Source of the DNA: Metallosphaera yellowstonensis MK1
GTDB lineage: Archaea; Thermoproteota; Thermoprotei_A; Sulfolobales; Sulfolobaceae
Direction of reading: 5' to 3'
DNA: 64,000 nt
NCBI RefSeq assembly: GCF_000243315.1
Contig: NZ_JH597768.1
Coordinates: forward strand, 365,322-429,321
Shown: piece after piece, positions 1-9,612 of the stretch
How positions within the stretch are numbered: the stretch's first letter is position 1
Layout: every line of letters starts with the position of its first letter
The notes under the pieces: model-generated
Told to the model about the DNA's origin: nothing
What the model saw: the letters and a program-made list of their open reading frames with translations, nothing else
The model's database searches: none
Translations under genes and position numbers: made by a program

Positions 1-47
1 AAATCAATAGAACCGCTTATTAATAATATAGATTTATTTTCAAGGAG

Positions 48-64
48 GTGATTTTGGGTCTACC
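48..64 (+). repeat. Short dispersed repeat (GATTTTGGGTCTA core)
   Basis: The 17-mer GTGATTTTGGGTCTACC recurs exactly at 44501-44517, and its 13-nt core occurs inverted at 43034-43046. The longer 44.5-kb copy continues into a G/C-rich imperfect palindrome, which is missing here. This looks like a solo end of a mobile element lying beside tRNA-Phe; which element is unknown. Confidence 0.45.
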
Positions 65-80
65 GTTTAAGAGAGGGGAT

Positions 81-166
81 GCCGCCGCGGGGATTTGAAC
101 CCCGGACAACCCGGTACCTGAGCCTAGTCTTCAGCCGGGTGCTCTCCCGGGCTGAGCTACGGCGGC
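81..166 (-). tRNA. tRNA-Phe (GAA) with a 13-nt intron
   Basis: The reverse strand folds as a tRNA: acceptor GCCGCCG/CGGCGGC, D stem GCTC/GAGC, anticodon stem CCCGG/CCGGG and T loop TTCAAAT. The anticodon loop reads CTGAAGA, giving GAA. About 13 extra nucleotides lie after position 37, the usual archaeal intron site, so the 86-nt gene gives a 73-nt mature tRNA. CCA is not encoded. Confidence 0.95.
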
Positions 167-173
167 ATGGTTA

Positions 174-698
174 TTGAGATATCTCAAACTTAAAGCTTTT
201 CCGCTGAATGTCTTCCCGGGGCCCGGCGACACCCTGGGAGAGCCCTTATTAGGGGCCTGTGAAATAGGGTCTCCAGGGGCCCCAACATTGGTGAACGTAC
301 TCGTCGCTTCGTTGAACCGGGTGGACAGGAGTTACCTGGAGAAAGTCAAGTCGTGGCTTGAGAGGGATTCTCAGGTCTACCTCATGGTGGAGGCAACACA
401 CGTTGGAGTTGAGAGCTACGATTGGAACGCGAGTAAGTTCGACGGGAGGGCCCTCATGAACCAGATCCTCAAGAGGTTCGATTCCCTCCCCTTCGACTAC
501 GTCCTAGTACTTTTCAACCCCAGTATCACCTTGAACGGCAGGTTGCCTGAGTGTATATCCTCAGGAAAGGTTTACCTCATATCCCTCACCAACTCCTTTT
601 TCAGGAGGAGCAACGAGGGAGTGGAGGGGCTTAGGGAAGTCGTCAGAGGAATACTCTCTGGGAGGAAACCTTGCTTGGAGTTGGCTCAACTCACCTAG
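174..698 (+). CDS. Hypothetical protein, possibly a degenerate archaemetzincin-like protein
   Basis: This is a 174-residue open frame from a TTG codon; later in-frame TTG/GTG starts near 289-292 are possible. No membrane segment or signal peptide is visible. The middle (around residues 75-140, with YDW, RALMNQIL, DYVLVLF and KVYLISLTN) loosely resembles the fold order of archaemetzincins. The zinc motif HExxH is absent: the place where it would lie reads LREVVRGIL. The first codon sits inside the perfect palindrome TTGAGATATCTCAA. The gene ends one base before the convergent archease gene. The family link is an inference from pattern only. Confidence 0.55.
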   Translation: MRYLKLKAFPLNVFPGPGDTLGEPLLGACEIGSPGAPTLVNVLVASLNRVDRSYLEKVKSWLERDSQVYLMVEATHVGVESYDWNASKFDGRALMNQILKRFDSLPFDYVLVLFNPSITLNGRLPECISSGKVYLISLTNSFFRRSNEGVEGLREVVRGILSGRKPCLELAQLT

Positions 699-1109
699 TC
701 ATATGTCGACCACGAAGGTAATCTCGTACCCCCCATCCCTCTTGGTTATCTCCATCTCGTGATAAGTCATGGCCTTCACCACAGTCCTCCTCTCGTGCCT
801 TTCAGGGTCGAACTTCTCCCCTAAGGCTTCTCCCCTAAGCGATAGGCCTTCTATCGTGACCTTAAAGGCACTGAATAGGAGGAGTTCGGTGTCGTAGTAG
901 AAGAGGAGTGACTCTATCCACCTGTAGAGCAAGTTCTTCAAGTCGTACCCCTCCACAGTTACCTCCCTCCTCTCCCTCCTCTCAACCTTGCTCGTGTCGG
1001 TCATGACCTCGAACACCGCTAGGGCAGAGTTCTCGAAGGCCTCCTCCAATGTCTTCCCCCAAGCCCTGATGCCGACGTCTGCCGTGTGATCGAAGAACTC
1101 GAACTTCAT
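699..1109 (-). CDS. Archease, cofactor of RNA ligase RtcB
   Basis: Archease helps the tRNA ligase RtcB become guanylylated and turn over during tRNA splicing and repair. The 136-residue length matches the family. The N-terminal signature FDHTADVGIRAWG (about residues 6-18) and the acidic C-terminal end (FVVDI) are present, as expected for a metal-binding archease. The ATG start has a TATA box about 33 nt upstream. The gene fits a window with many intron-containing tRNAs; rtcB itself is not here. Confidence 0.93.
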   Translation of the reverse strand: MKFEFFDHTADVGIRAWGKTLEEAFENSALAVFEVMTDTSKVERRERREVTVEGYDLKNLLYRWIESLLFYYDTELLLFSAFKVTIEGLSLRGEALGEKFDPERHERRTVVKAMTYHEMEITKRDGGYEITFVVDI

Positions 1110-1139
1110 ATCAACCTTTTAACTCCTGAACCTTTAACG

Positions 1140-1145
1140 TTTATA
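1140..1145 (-). promoter_or_regulatory. TATA box of the archease gene
   Basis: On the minus strand TATAAA lies about 31-36 nt before the archease ATG at 1109, giving a predicted leader of only a few nucleotides. This is typical archaeal spacing. Confidence 0.55.
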
Positions 1146-1152
1146 GATGAAC

Positions 1153-1245
1153 ATGGGAGGACGACAGAAGACAACCATATTCATGAACAAGGAGGTTAAG
1201 AAAGAGAAGAAGGGACAGCAAGCTAACCAGCCCTCCTCGAAGTGA
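1153..1245 (+). CDS. Possible 30-residue basic peptide
   Basis: An ATG-initiated frame encodes a lysine-rich peptide beginning MGGRQKTT and ending QPSSK. A TTTTAA box at 1118-1123 lies about 30 nt upstream. The composition recalls the tails of small ribosomal proteins, but I recognise no family. Its last 23 nt overlap the end of the opposite-strand cedA1 gene, so it could be chance. Confidence 0.3.
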   Translation: MGGRQKTTIFMNKEVKKEKKGQQANQPSSK

Positions 1246-1375
1246 AGAAGGGAAGGAAGTAGATCAGTGCTGCCAGGAAGAGCGAGATCAGAACTATGTC
1301 AAGGTTTTTTGTCTCTGCGTAACTGACCAGGGAAGTGTAGAGGAGTGCTAAGCTGATCAAGATTCGACTCTTCAT
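1223..1375 (-). CDS. cedA1: CedA1-like small membrane subunit of the DNA import system
   Basis: This 50-residue gene begins MKSRILISLALL. It has two hydrophobic segments, about residues 4-20 and 27-43, and a basic C-terminus. The ATG lies 9 nt after the cedA stop and is preceded by GGTGAGAGG, a strong ribosome-binding match. The known Ced system of Sulfolobales has a polytopic CedA flanked by two small two-helix proteins, CedA1 and CedA2, and this gene's size, topology and position fit. Which small partner is A1 or A2 is assigned by gene order only. Confidence 0.75.
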   Translation of the reverse strand: MKSRILISLALLYTSLVSYAETKNLDIVLISLFLAALIYFLPFFTSRRAG

Positions 1376-1383
1376 CCTCTCAC

Positions 1384-2145
1384 CTACACGAAGTCCACCT
1401 GTATGGGCAGCCTTGAGTAACCTCCAGCTATGGCTGACCCGACTCCCAGGGAGAGTGACGTCAGTATACCCAGGTAGGCTGTGGGCATTATCACTGTCCC
1501 CTCTATGTAGTCAGGTATGGCGTTGCTGAGTAGGGAGTTCAGGGCCTGAAGTGAATTAATGTTGGTGGAGAAGTCCTGTATGACGTTAACTCCGAACGTA
1601 CTCAGGAATGCAGGGAGAAGCGGGAGACCCACGTAGAACACTATGGCGAAACCCATGAGACCACCACCAACCGCTCTCCCGATCCTGAACGGGAGCGAGA
1701 GCATGAGAACCCCTAGGGCTATGAGCAATCCAACGTTGTTGTAGATCAACTGGGAGATAACTATCAAGGTACCAGTGATCGTTATGAACCCAGAGAGGAA
1801 GGTGAGGACAAGAGAGAAGGGAACAGAGAGGGGTGTAAATCCTATGATTGTGAGTATTCCCCTCACCACAGTGAAGATGGATAGCTCGTTGGCCAAGAGT
1901 TCGTAAAGCCAGTTCATGTAACTCGGCCAATTAGTTCCCAGTTGATTGCCTATTACCGAGACCAGGTAGAGGATAGTCTCATAGAGGTTCACGAGTATCG
2001 TGGAGTAAATCCCGTCAGATATCATCTTGGGTCCCCACTTTTTAACCCCGTAGAGGGGAATCGGGAGGGCCATGAAGAGTGTTCCCAGAAAGTAAGTCAG
2101 TGCAGCCAAGTCCTGAGATATGGATAGTACCTCGAACGCGTTCAA
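1384..2145 (-). CDS. cedA: CedA, polytopic membrane channel for DNA import between cells
   Basis: CedA is the membrane component of the crenarchaeal exchange-of-DNA system, which takes up chromosomal DNA from aggregated partner cells after DNA damage. I place the start at the TTG at 2145 (MNAFEVLSISQDL), giving 253 residues. The open frame extends further upstream but there runs through the cedA2 coding sequence. About six or seven hydrophobic helices are visible between residues 12 and 245, with no soluble domain. The gene follows cmk at the end of the ribosomal cluster, as in Sulfolobus acidocaldarius. The ATPase CedB is not in the window. Confidence 0.85.
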   Translation of the reverse strand: MNAFEVLSISQDLAALTYFLGTLFMALPIPLYGVKKWGPKMISDGIYSTILVNLYETILYLVSVIGNQLGTNWPSYMNWLYELLANELSIFTVVRGILTIIGFTPLSVPFSLVLTFLSGFITITGTLIVISQLIYNNVGLLIALGVLMLSLPFRIGRAVGGGLMGFAIVFYVGLPLLPAFLSTFGVNVIQDFSTNINSLQALNSLLSNAIPDYIEGTVIMPTAYLGILTSLSLGVGSAIAGGYSRLPIQVDFV

Positions 2146-2156
2146 CTCTGATACCC

Positions 2157-2393
2157 CTAGAACTGCCCAGCCACGTAAGACACCAACGCGAACACTGTAG
2201 TCCCTATGGCTAGCCAAAAGGCAGCCATTATAGCGTCCTCGATGAAGTCCTGACCAGTCCTCTTGACCTTGAATATGGGTATCGGAGAGCCCCTCAGGGC
2301 CCACCCCACAGCCCAAGCCAGTATGAATATACTCCAGGCTATCTCAGTAACTTGAGTCGTGAGTTGTTGCACGAAGGACTCTATTCCAGACAT
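2157..2393 (-). CDS. cedA2: CedA2-like small membrane subunit of the DNA import system
   Basis: This 78-residue protein has two membrane helices, about residues 15-33 and 53-75, joined by a short basic loop (FKVKRTGQDF). It is the first gene of the three-gene ced run, with 11 nt between its stop and the TTG start of cedA. A weak AT-rich promoter (CTAAAATTAGG) lies about 28 nt upstream and overlaps the 3' end of cmk. Function rests on position, size and topology as partner of CedA. Confidence 0.75.
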   Translation of the reverse strand: MSGIESFVQQLTTQVTEIAWSIFILAWAVGWALRGSPIPIFKVKRTGQDFIEDAIMAAFWLAIGTTVFALVSYVAGQF

Positions 2394-2415
2394 CAGTTTG
2401 AGGTTAAGCCTAATT

Positions 2416-2955
2416 TTAGGTGAGAGGTGTCCGAATGTTTTCAGTTAAAAAACTTTCAATGGTTTTCACCACGCCCTCTGGGGAGAGCTTCACGGTATTT
2501 ATGACCAGGTCATAAACAGAGAGGTCCTGGATGTCTATACCGTAGTACCTCCAGAACCTCAAATAATGGCTCTGTTCCCTCTCTATCACGGACTTGAGCG
2601 CCTGTTCGTAGGACATTCCATCCCTAAAGGATATCCTCCTAGCCCTCTCCTCCAGGGGAGCCCAGAGATAGACGCTGAGGTCCGACTTCCCAGCCAAAAG
2701 CCAGCCAGCTATGTGGGACTCTATGACCACGTTGGACTTGTTGGCCTGTCTCATTATCTCCTGATCTATGGCCTTATCTATGTCGAAGCTATTCTCCGCC
2801 TCTCTATTAAGAGATAATATGTCTACCCCGTGTGACCTTGCCATTTCCCTGAATATCTGACCTGCAGAAACGAACTTCAGACCGTACTTCAACGAGAGCG
2901 ACTTCGCCACAGTTGTCTTACCACTCCCAGAGGGACCGCTTATGACTATTATCAT
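2416..2955 (-). CDS. cmk: Cytidylate kinase
   Basis: Cmk phosphorylates CMP and dCMP with ATP. The P-loop GPSGSGKT is at residues 7-14 and a lid-like arginine cluster (EERARRI) is near residue 105. The best start is the ATG at 2955, which overlaps the eL34 stop as ATGA; this gives 179 residues, the normal archaeal length, whereas an upstream in-frame ATG would run into eL34. The gene closes the ribosomal-translocon operon, as in other Sulfolobales. Confidence 0.92.
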   Translation of the reverse strand: MIIVISGPSGSGKTTVAKSLSLKYGLKFVSAGQIFREMARSHGVDILSLNREAENSFDIDKAIDQEIMRQANKSNVVIESHIAGWLLAGKSDLSVYLWAPLEERARRISFRDGMSYEQALKSVIEREQSHYLRFWRYYGIDIQDLSVYDLVINTVKLSPEGVVKTIESFLTENIRTPLT

Positions 2956-3179
2956 GAAATTCCTCTCACAGCTAATTTGATTCCCATTGAAAGGCACTTA
3001 TGACAGAGATAACCCCCATACTGTCTCGATGACGAGTCCATGGATCCCCTGAGCGGTCTCTTGCATATGGAACATTTAGCTACCGAGTCCTTCCTCCTGT
3101 AGAAAATCACTGAGATCTTGCCAGAAGGAGTTCTCCTATACAACTTCCTGAGGGATGTGGACCTCTGGAAGGGCTTCAT
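2952..3179 (-). CDS. rpl34e: Ribosomal protein eL34
   Basis: This is a 75-residue, very basic large-subunit protein. Two zinc-knuckle pairs are visible, C36/C39 and C59/C62 (CSIC and CHKC). Its stop overlaps the start of cmk, which implies translational coupling. Confidence 0.93.
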   Translation of the reverse strand: MKPFQRSTSLRKLYRRTPSGKISVIFYRRKDSVAKCSICKRPLRGSMDSSSRQYGGYLCHKCLSMGIKLAVRGIS

Positions 3180-3196
3180 GGGCTATAATTAGACAG

Positions 3197-3640
3197 TTAG
3201 CTTATATTTGCTTTGGGCCTCCTCAGTGAAAGTGGAGTGAAAACTAAGAAAGAGAGGATATAGAGGAGGAGCGGACCCTCTACTAATACGTTTCTCCCCT
3301 CAATCCTGACAGTAAGGAGGGGCACATAGAAGGGGAAGTAAAGCACGAAGTTCATCGAGAACACAAGGAACAGACCAATCATGTAAAGGGCTAGGAGAAC
3401 CATAGACTGGAGGAGTGAGTAGAAGTACACTGCGTTGTTGTACCTCTTTATGTCCTTGGAGAGCTTCATATAAACCCTGTCTCTCCTCTTGGGAACCACG
3501 GTGTTTATTCTTGCCTGTAATTTCTCGAGCTCCTGCAGGCTCCTAGAAAGTCTCTTGGAAATGAAGGTCCTATAAAGTGCGTAGAGGAGAACGTTTAAAC
3601 TCAGGCTCAAAAAAAGAACTTCCAGGATCTCGACGCTCAT
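3197..3640 (-). CDS. DUF106 membrane protein, YidC/Get1/EMC3-superfamily insertase
   Basis: The family is the archaeal branch of the Oxa1 superfamily and is thought to help insert membrane proteins. The 147 residues show an N-terminal helix (about 5-25), a charged coiled-coil-like cytosolic stretch (about 30-68), then two more hydrophobic segments (about 72-105 and 122-137). Its place just after secY and adk, in the translocon operon, supports the role. No substrate can be inferred. Confidence 0.85.
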   Translation of the reverse strand: MSVEILEVLFLSLSLNVLLYALYRTFISKRLSRSLQELEKLQARINTVVPKRRDRVYMKLSKDIKRYNNAVYFYSLLQSMVLLALYMIGLFLVFSMNFVLYFPFYVPLLTVRIEGRNVLVEGPLLLYILSFLVFTPLSLRRPKANIS

Positions 3641-3641
3641 A

Positions 3642-5623
<1,982 letters not shown>

Positions 5624-5639
5624 AAATTAATCAAAACAG

Positions 5640-6074
5640 TTAGCTTTGAGGGGTTAAAATAACTTGCCCACCAGATTTTTCTATCTTCTCCTTGGCTTTA
5701 TTGGTAATAGCTCCCACTGTGACCAGTAAAGGTCTATCCACCTTTCCTCCTCCCAAGAGTTTATCGTAACCAATCTTGGTCAAGTCAACCACTAGTTTCC
5801 CGTTCTCTTCCTTAGCCTCGATAGCTCCTTTATCCACCAGTTCCAACAACTTCCTAATGGATATAGCTCTAACTACCTTCGAGGTAGGATTGATGAAACC
5901 GTGCTTTCCATACCAGTCCTTTCCGTACTTAACTATCCAGGACCACTTCTCCTTATGCATTCCGATGTGCCTTCCACCCTCAGCTCCTCTATCTCTGTGC
6001 TGACCCTTTGTTCCCCATCCCATAGTTCTATGGCCCCTCATTTTCCTTGTCTTCTTTTCCCTTCTGACTACCAC
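5640..6074 (-). CDS. rpl15: Ribosomal protein uL15
   Basis: This is a 144-residue large-subunit protein. The N-terminus is arginine/glycine rich with the typical archaeal HRTMGWGTKGQHRDRGAEGG region. It starts with GTG one base after the uL30 stop, so translation is probably coupled. Confidence 0.96.
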   Translation of the reverse strand: MVVRREKKTRKMRGHRTMGWGTKGQHRDRGAEGGRHIGMHKEKWSWIVKYGKDWYGKHGFINPTSKVVRAISIRKLLELVDKGAIEAKEENGKLVVDLTKIGYDKLLGGGKVDRPLLVTVGAITNKAKEKIEKSGGQVILTPQS

Positions 6075-6075
6075 G

Positions 6076-6540
6076 TTACACCATCCTCCTGACCAATTCG
6101 TTAATTTTGTCTCCCCTGTAGCCTAACTCTCCTCCTGAACCTAGGAAGGAATTTACCTTTCCCTTAAAGCCCTTCTTGGGTGGGTGAAGCCTTATTGGTA
6201 ACTTAACGAAATCCTGTTTGTTGAGCCTTATCCTACCCTCTACTAAATCCCTCAGAAACTCTTCCAATGTGATTCCCATCTTCTCCTTGATTATCCCTTC
6301 ATCTAGCTTGCCCTTAAAAGTCTCCAACCTAGATATGATGGCCTTGGCCCCTTCCATATTAAGTTCTCCCCACGTCACGTAGGACTGAACCCTCCTTATC
6401 ATTCCAACTATCTGTTCCTCAGCTGGGTAGATCATAGCATTGTAGTGATTATATAATCTGAGCCTGTCTAGAGTCTCCTGAATGTCCCACGGGGTGGAGG
6501 CCCTCCCCCTTATTCTTATGACCAGGATTGAAGCCGTGAT
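6076..6540 (-). CDS. rpl30: Ribosomal protein uL30 with a non-standard start codon
   Basis: The first ATG in this frame (6435) would remove 35 residues that clearly belong to uL30: ASILVIRIRGRASTPWDIQ and RLRLYNHYNAM. Extending the frame upstream reaches the in-frame TGA of uS5 with no ATG, GTG or TTG. The likely start is ATC at 6538-6540, where a single base change would give ATG, or the next codon ACG. A GAGGTGA ribosome-binding motif lies just upstream; its spacing is 3 nt to ATC and 6 nt to ACG. From ATC the product has 154 residues, the usual crenarchaeal length. The alternatives are a sequencing error or genuine non-AUG initiation. Confidence 0.9.
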   Translation of the reverse strand: MTASILVIRIRGRASTPWDIQETLDRLRLYNHYNAMIYPAEEQIVGMIRRVQSYVTWGELNMEGAKAIISRLETFKGKLDEGIIKEKMGITLEEFLRDLVEGRIRLNKQDFVKLPIRLHPPKKGFKGKVNSFLGSGGELGYRGDKINELVRRMV

Positions 6541-6543
6541 ACC

Positions 6544-7185
6544 TCACCTCTTTCTCATCCAATCAACTGGAGTGACGAATCTATAGGTATTATATAGGGC
6601 CATGTAGGCAGCCTTAATGAAGTTGTCTGTAGTCCTAGTCTCTCCTCTGCTGAACGACCAAACGTCCCTCAACCCAGCGTAAGTTAAGAGAGTCTTCACG
6701 ACGTCCCCTGCCACCAGACCTGTACCCTTGGGTGCAGGTCTCAGGATTATCTCCGAGCTTCCAGCCTTGCCGTACACCGTGAACGGAAGGCTGTGCGACT
6801 CTCCACAAGTGCACTCCCAACTGCCGCAGCCTCTCCTCACGGGTATTATATGCATCTTCGCGTCCCTTATAGACTTCTGAATGGCTACTCTAAGTTGTTT
6901 GGCCTTCCCCACACCTATACCTACGTAACCGTCTTGATTTCCCATGACTACTAGAACCTTATACCTTGATAGCTCTCCTGCGTCAGTCTGTTTCTGAACC
7001 ATCCTTATGTCGACCACTTCGTACTTAAGATTCGGAAGGAGCACGTCTATGATTTCAGGTTCCGCTATCGTTAGATTTCTGGCAAAGAGCTCCTTTACGG
7101 AGGTTATTTTACCCTCCTTTACCAACTGTCCTACTTTAGTTCTCGGCTTCCATTCCTCCACGTTTGTAACGGGAACTTCCTCCAT
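6544..7185 (-). CDS. rps5: Ribosomal protein uS5
   Basis: This is a 213-residue small-subunit protein with the archaeal N-terminal extension and the S5 dsRNA-binding region (VDIRMVQKQTDAGELSR onward), plus the CGSWECTCGESHS cysteine cluster typical of archaeal and eukaryotic versions. The ATG is preceded by GGTGATGTAG. Its stop codon lies within the ribosome-binding site of uL30. Confidence 0.97.
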   Translation of the reverse strand: MEEVPVTNVEEWKPRTKVGQLVKEGKITSVKELFARNLTIAEPEIIDVLLPNLKYEVVDIRMVQKQTDAGELSRYKVLVVMGNQDGYVGIGVGKAKQLRVAIQKSIRDAKMHIIPVRRGCGSWECTCGESHSLPFTVYGKAGSSEIILRPAPKGTGLVAGDVVKTLLTYAGLRDVWSFSRGETRTTDNFIKAAYMALYNTYRFVTPVDWMRKR

Positions 7186-7190
7186 CTACA

Positions 7191-7778
7191 TCACCCTTCA
7201 GAAGACTTGATTTTGTTGAGCACCTCTTGGAAGTGTGATGGGAGCTCCCTCGGGTCGAGTCCCCTGGAGATATACCTTGAGAACTGCCTTTTGAACTTCT
7301 CGGGATCCTGTCTTTCCAATAACTCGGCGTACTTTGCAACGTGAGCCCCTGTGAGCCTGGTCTTGTCTATCTTGACGTCTCCTAAGGGGACAGTTAGACC
7401 TGCGTCGATGGCCCCCTTTATTCCGTAGAAGATCCTTGCACCAGGTGTGGGTGTGAAGAGTCCTATATCCGCATAGACCTCCTTTATCCCAGCCTTCCTC
7501 GCTCTTACGCCCAAAAGATATCCAGTCAAATAACACGCTGTGGTATTATTTTCATCCCCTTTCCAACCGTACTTGGCCAGTTCTGACGAGTGTGCTGAAG
7601 CGATCACTATGTCCCCCTTCGGATCGAACTTGACCACCTGGGCGATGAAATACTTGTTAGTCAACCTAACTACAAGCCTGGTCGCCTTATTTATTACGTA
7701 CGTATATCTCCTGTAGTAATTTGTCTTACCCTCTCTCCTTCTCCTGAACTTTACTTTGTAACTAGGACCTGTCGCCAT
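7191..7778 (-). CDS. rpl18: Ribosomal protein uL18
   Basis: This is a 195-residue 5S-rRNA-binding protein. The basic N-terminus GPSYKVKFRRRREGKTNYYRR and the region TRLVVRLTNKYFIAQVV are diagnostic of archaeal uL18. It lies between eL19 (6 nt) and uS5 (5 nt). Confidence 0.97.
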   Translation of the reverse strand: MATGPSYKVKFRRRREGKTNYYRRYTYVINKATRLVVRLTNKYFIAQVVKFDPKGDIVIASAHSSELAKYGWKGDENNTTACYLTGYLLGVRARKAGIKEVYADIGLFTPTPGARIFYGIKGAIDAGLTVPLGDVKIDKTRLTGAHVAKYAELLERQDPEKFKRQFSRYISRGLDPRELPSHFQEVLNKIKSSEG

Positions 7779-7784
7779 TCTTCA

Positions 7785-8240
7785 TCACTCCTTTAGCTTA
7801 CCCATCTGTTTCAGTACACTCTTCACATCAGAGAGGTTCTTAAATGTGCCCCCCTTGGCCTTTAAGTATAGCATCCTGTAAGACCTGCTATCCAGCTTTC
7901 CGTTATCCCGCAACCACTTCAGATATCTCCTTATCTTCCTTATCCTCGCCATCCACAACTCCTTACTGTCAGCCCTAGCTCCCTTTTTACCTTTCCTACT
8001 ACCAGTTCTCCTTCCCTCTCCCTTCCACTTCCTGTTCCTCCTGTTTCTCTTTACTCTCCCCCTGCTGTTTCCCTTAGGCTGAAGTACGATTATCTTACCG
8101 TCTTTGATGAGCTTTCTAATGTCGTCCCTAGTTAGGGCATCTCTAACCTCATCAGCATATTCGGGTGGAATCCTCACTCTACTCTGTCCTACACCTCTTA
8201 TTTCTGCGGCCAATCTTCTCTGAAGCTGAAGATCTGTCAT
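7785..8240 (-). CDS. rpl19e: Ribosomal protein eL19
   Basis: This is a 151-residue basic protein with the family signature RRLAAEIRGVGQSRVRI at the N-terminus and the central RRTGSRKGKKGAR repeat of basic residues. The gene begins 2 nt after eL32 ends. Confidence 0.97.
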   Translation of the reverse strand: MTDLQLQRRLAAEIRGVGQSRVRIPPEYADEVRDALTRDDIRKLIKDGKIIVLQPKGNSRGRVKRNRRNRKWKGEGRRTGSRKGKKGARADSKELWMARIRKIRRYLKWLRDNGKLDSRSYRMLYLKAKGGTFKNLSDVKSVLKQMGKLKE

Positions 8241-8242
8241 AT

Positions 8243-8650
8243 CTACTCACCATTACACACTTTCAAGCCCAACTCCTGGGCCCTCTTAAGAATCTCCCCC
8301 CTTAACCTGAGGCCTACCTTAGAGCTTATCCTTACTATAATTTTATCCTCCATACCTTTCAGCTTATCTAAATCTCTAAGATTGTTTATTAGAACCTCTC
8401 TGAGCCCAGATGGGTGAAGAGCCCTCACTACCTTTGGTGTCCTATATCCTGCACTTACAGGCCTTGGGAAGCCCTTAACCTTGAGTCTAGTTTTATTATC
8501 CTGCCCACGGGTTCTCCTCCACCTATCTTGCCTCTCCAGCCTGTAATACTTGTCCCAGTCGTATCTTTTGAACTCAGGGAGTAAGGACTTATGCTTAAGC
8601 TTCAACCTGTAAATCTTCCTTCTAAGTTTAATCGCCTCCAACTTAACCAT
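8243..8650 (-). CDS. rpl32e: Ribosomal protein eL32
   Basis: This is a 135-residue protein from the ATG at 8650, which overlaps the uL6 stop as TGATG; a GTG one codon earlier is possible. The stretches PEFKRYDWDKYYRL and GFPRPVSAGYRTP are typical of eL32. Confidence 0.96.
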   Translation of the reverse strand: MVKLEAIKLRRKIYRLKLKHKSLLPEFKRYDWDKYYRLERQDRWRRTRGQDNKTRLKVKGFPRPVSAGYRTPKVVRALHPSGLREVLINNLRDLDKLKGMEDKIIVRISSKVGLRLRGEILKRAQELGLKVCNGE

Positions 8651-9204
8651 CACTCCATTACCTCCTTCTTATAAATGAAAATACCATCTGAAAAGATTCT
8701 CCTATCAAAATCGGTTATCTTTGAGGCCAACTCAATGTTCGCAGCCGTCTGTGCTACCTTCTCCACATCGATTCCCTCTACCACTATGTCTTCACCCTTC
8801 ACTGTGACCTTGACTCCTGGAAGTATTGTGGCTCTCCTGATGTTCTTCTCCCCTATTAGATTGGTTATCTGTACTTCGTTTCCTACAACTTTAACCGTTA
8901 TAGGGAAATGTGTGAAGATTATTTTTAGATAATATCTGTAACCCTTTTGAACTCCTATAAACATGTTATTAATATGTCTCATTATGCTGTAAATTGTAGC
9001 CTTCTCTCTCCTCCCAAGGAATGTTGCCTCCAGGATGATCTTGTTGTCCTCAAGTTTCATCTCCAAGAACCTCGCAAAAGAGAAATCTCTGATCAACTCT
9101 CCCTTTTTCCCCTTCACTTTCAGGGTCTTGCCCTGCAACTCCACCTTAACCCCATTAGGTATCTGAACCTCTTCTCTTAGTGAGACTGCCTGCACAACAC
9201 TCAC
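8650..9204 (-). CDS. rpl6: Ribosomal protein uL6
   Basis: This is a 184-residue protein with two S4-like alpha/beta repeats. [23 protein letters not shown] (residues 15-37) opens the first repeat and the archaeal [17 protein letters not shown] lies near the end. The stop overlaps the eL32 start. Confidence 0.97.
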   Translation of the reverse strand: MSVVQAVSLREEVQIPNGVKVELQGKTLKVKGKKGELIRDFSFARFLEMKLEDNKIILEATFLGRREKATIYSIMRHINNMFIGVQKGYRYYLKIIFTHFPITVKVVGNEVQITNLIGEKNIRRATILPGVKVTVKGEDIVVEGIDVEKVAQTAANIELASKITDFDRRIFSDGIFIYKKEVME

Positions 9205-9205
9205 C

Positions 9206-9607
9206 TCAATAGACGTAACCTAATACTATTCCACCCAGCCTCTGCCTTGCAGCTTCCTTGTGAGTCATCACTCCCTTAGAGGTGGACACTATTATTACCC
9301 CAATCTCCTTAGATGGAAGATACCTCCTGATGTTATCAGGCAAGCTGATCATTTCCCTGTAGGTCATGGAATATCTGGGAGTTATAGATCCACACTTATT
9401 TATCCTTCCCAGAAGCTGAACCACTATCTTCCCCCACCTTCCATCGTCTATGTGCTCGAATTCTCCTACATAGCCCTCCTTCTGCATAGTTCGCAGGACG
9501 TTAATTATCAGTTTTGATGCGGGTATTATAATGGCCTGCTTATTTCTCCTCATCTCGTTGTTATATATGGTACTTAACGCATTGGAGAGAGTATTAATGA
9601 CCACCAT
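9206..9607 (-). CDS. rps8: Ribosomal protein uS8
   Basis: This is a 133-residue 16S-rRNA-binding protein. I start it at the ATG at 9607 ([18 protein letters not shown]), preceded by AAGGTGAGAAAG. An upstream in-frame ATG at 9616 would overlap the uS14 stop and is absent from homologs. The C-terminal [18 protein letters not shown] is the family signature. Confidence 0.96.
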   Translation of the reverse strand: MVVINTLSNALSTIYNNEMRRNKQAIIIPASKLIINVLRTMQKEGYVGEFEHIDDGRWGKIVVQLLGRINKCGSITPRYSMTYREMISLPDNIRRYLPSKEIGVIIVSTSKGVMTHKEAARQRLGGIVLGYVY

Positions 9608-9612
9608 CTTTC

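Noticed and set aside
1384-2316. A 310-residue CedA reading from the far upstream codon
   Set aside because: The first 57 residues are the cedA2 gene read in another frame and look like no membrane protein; a TTG start at 2145 is better.
6436-7185. Readthrough fusion of uS5 and uL30, which share a frame
   Set aside because: Both are normal separate ribosomal proteins, and a ribosome-binding motif sits at the junction; non-AUG initiation or a sequence error is simpler.
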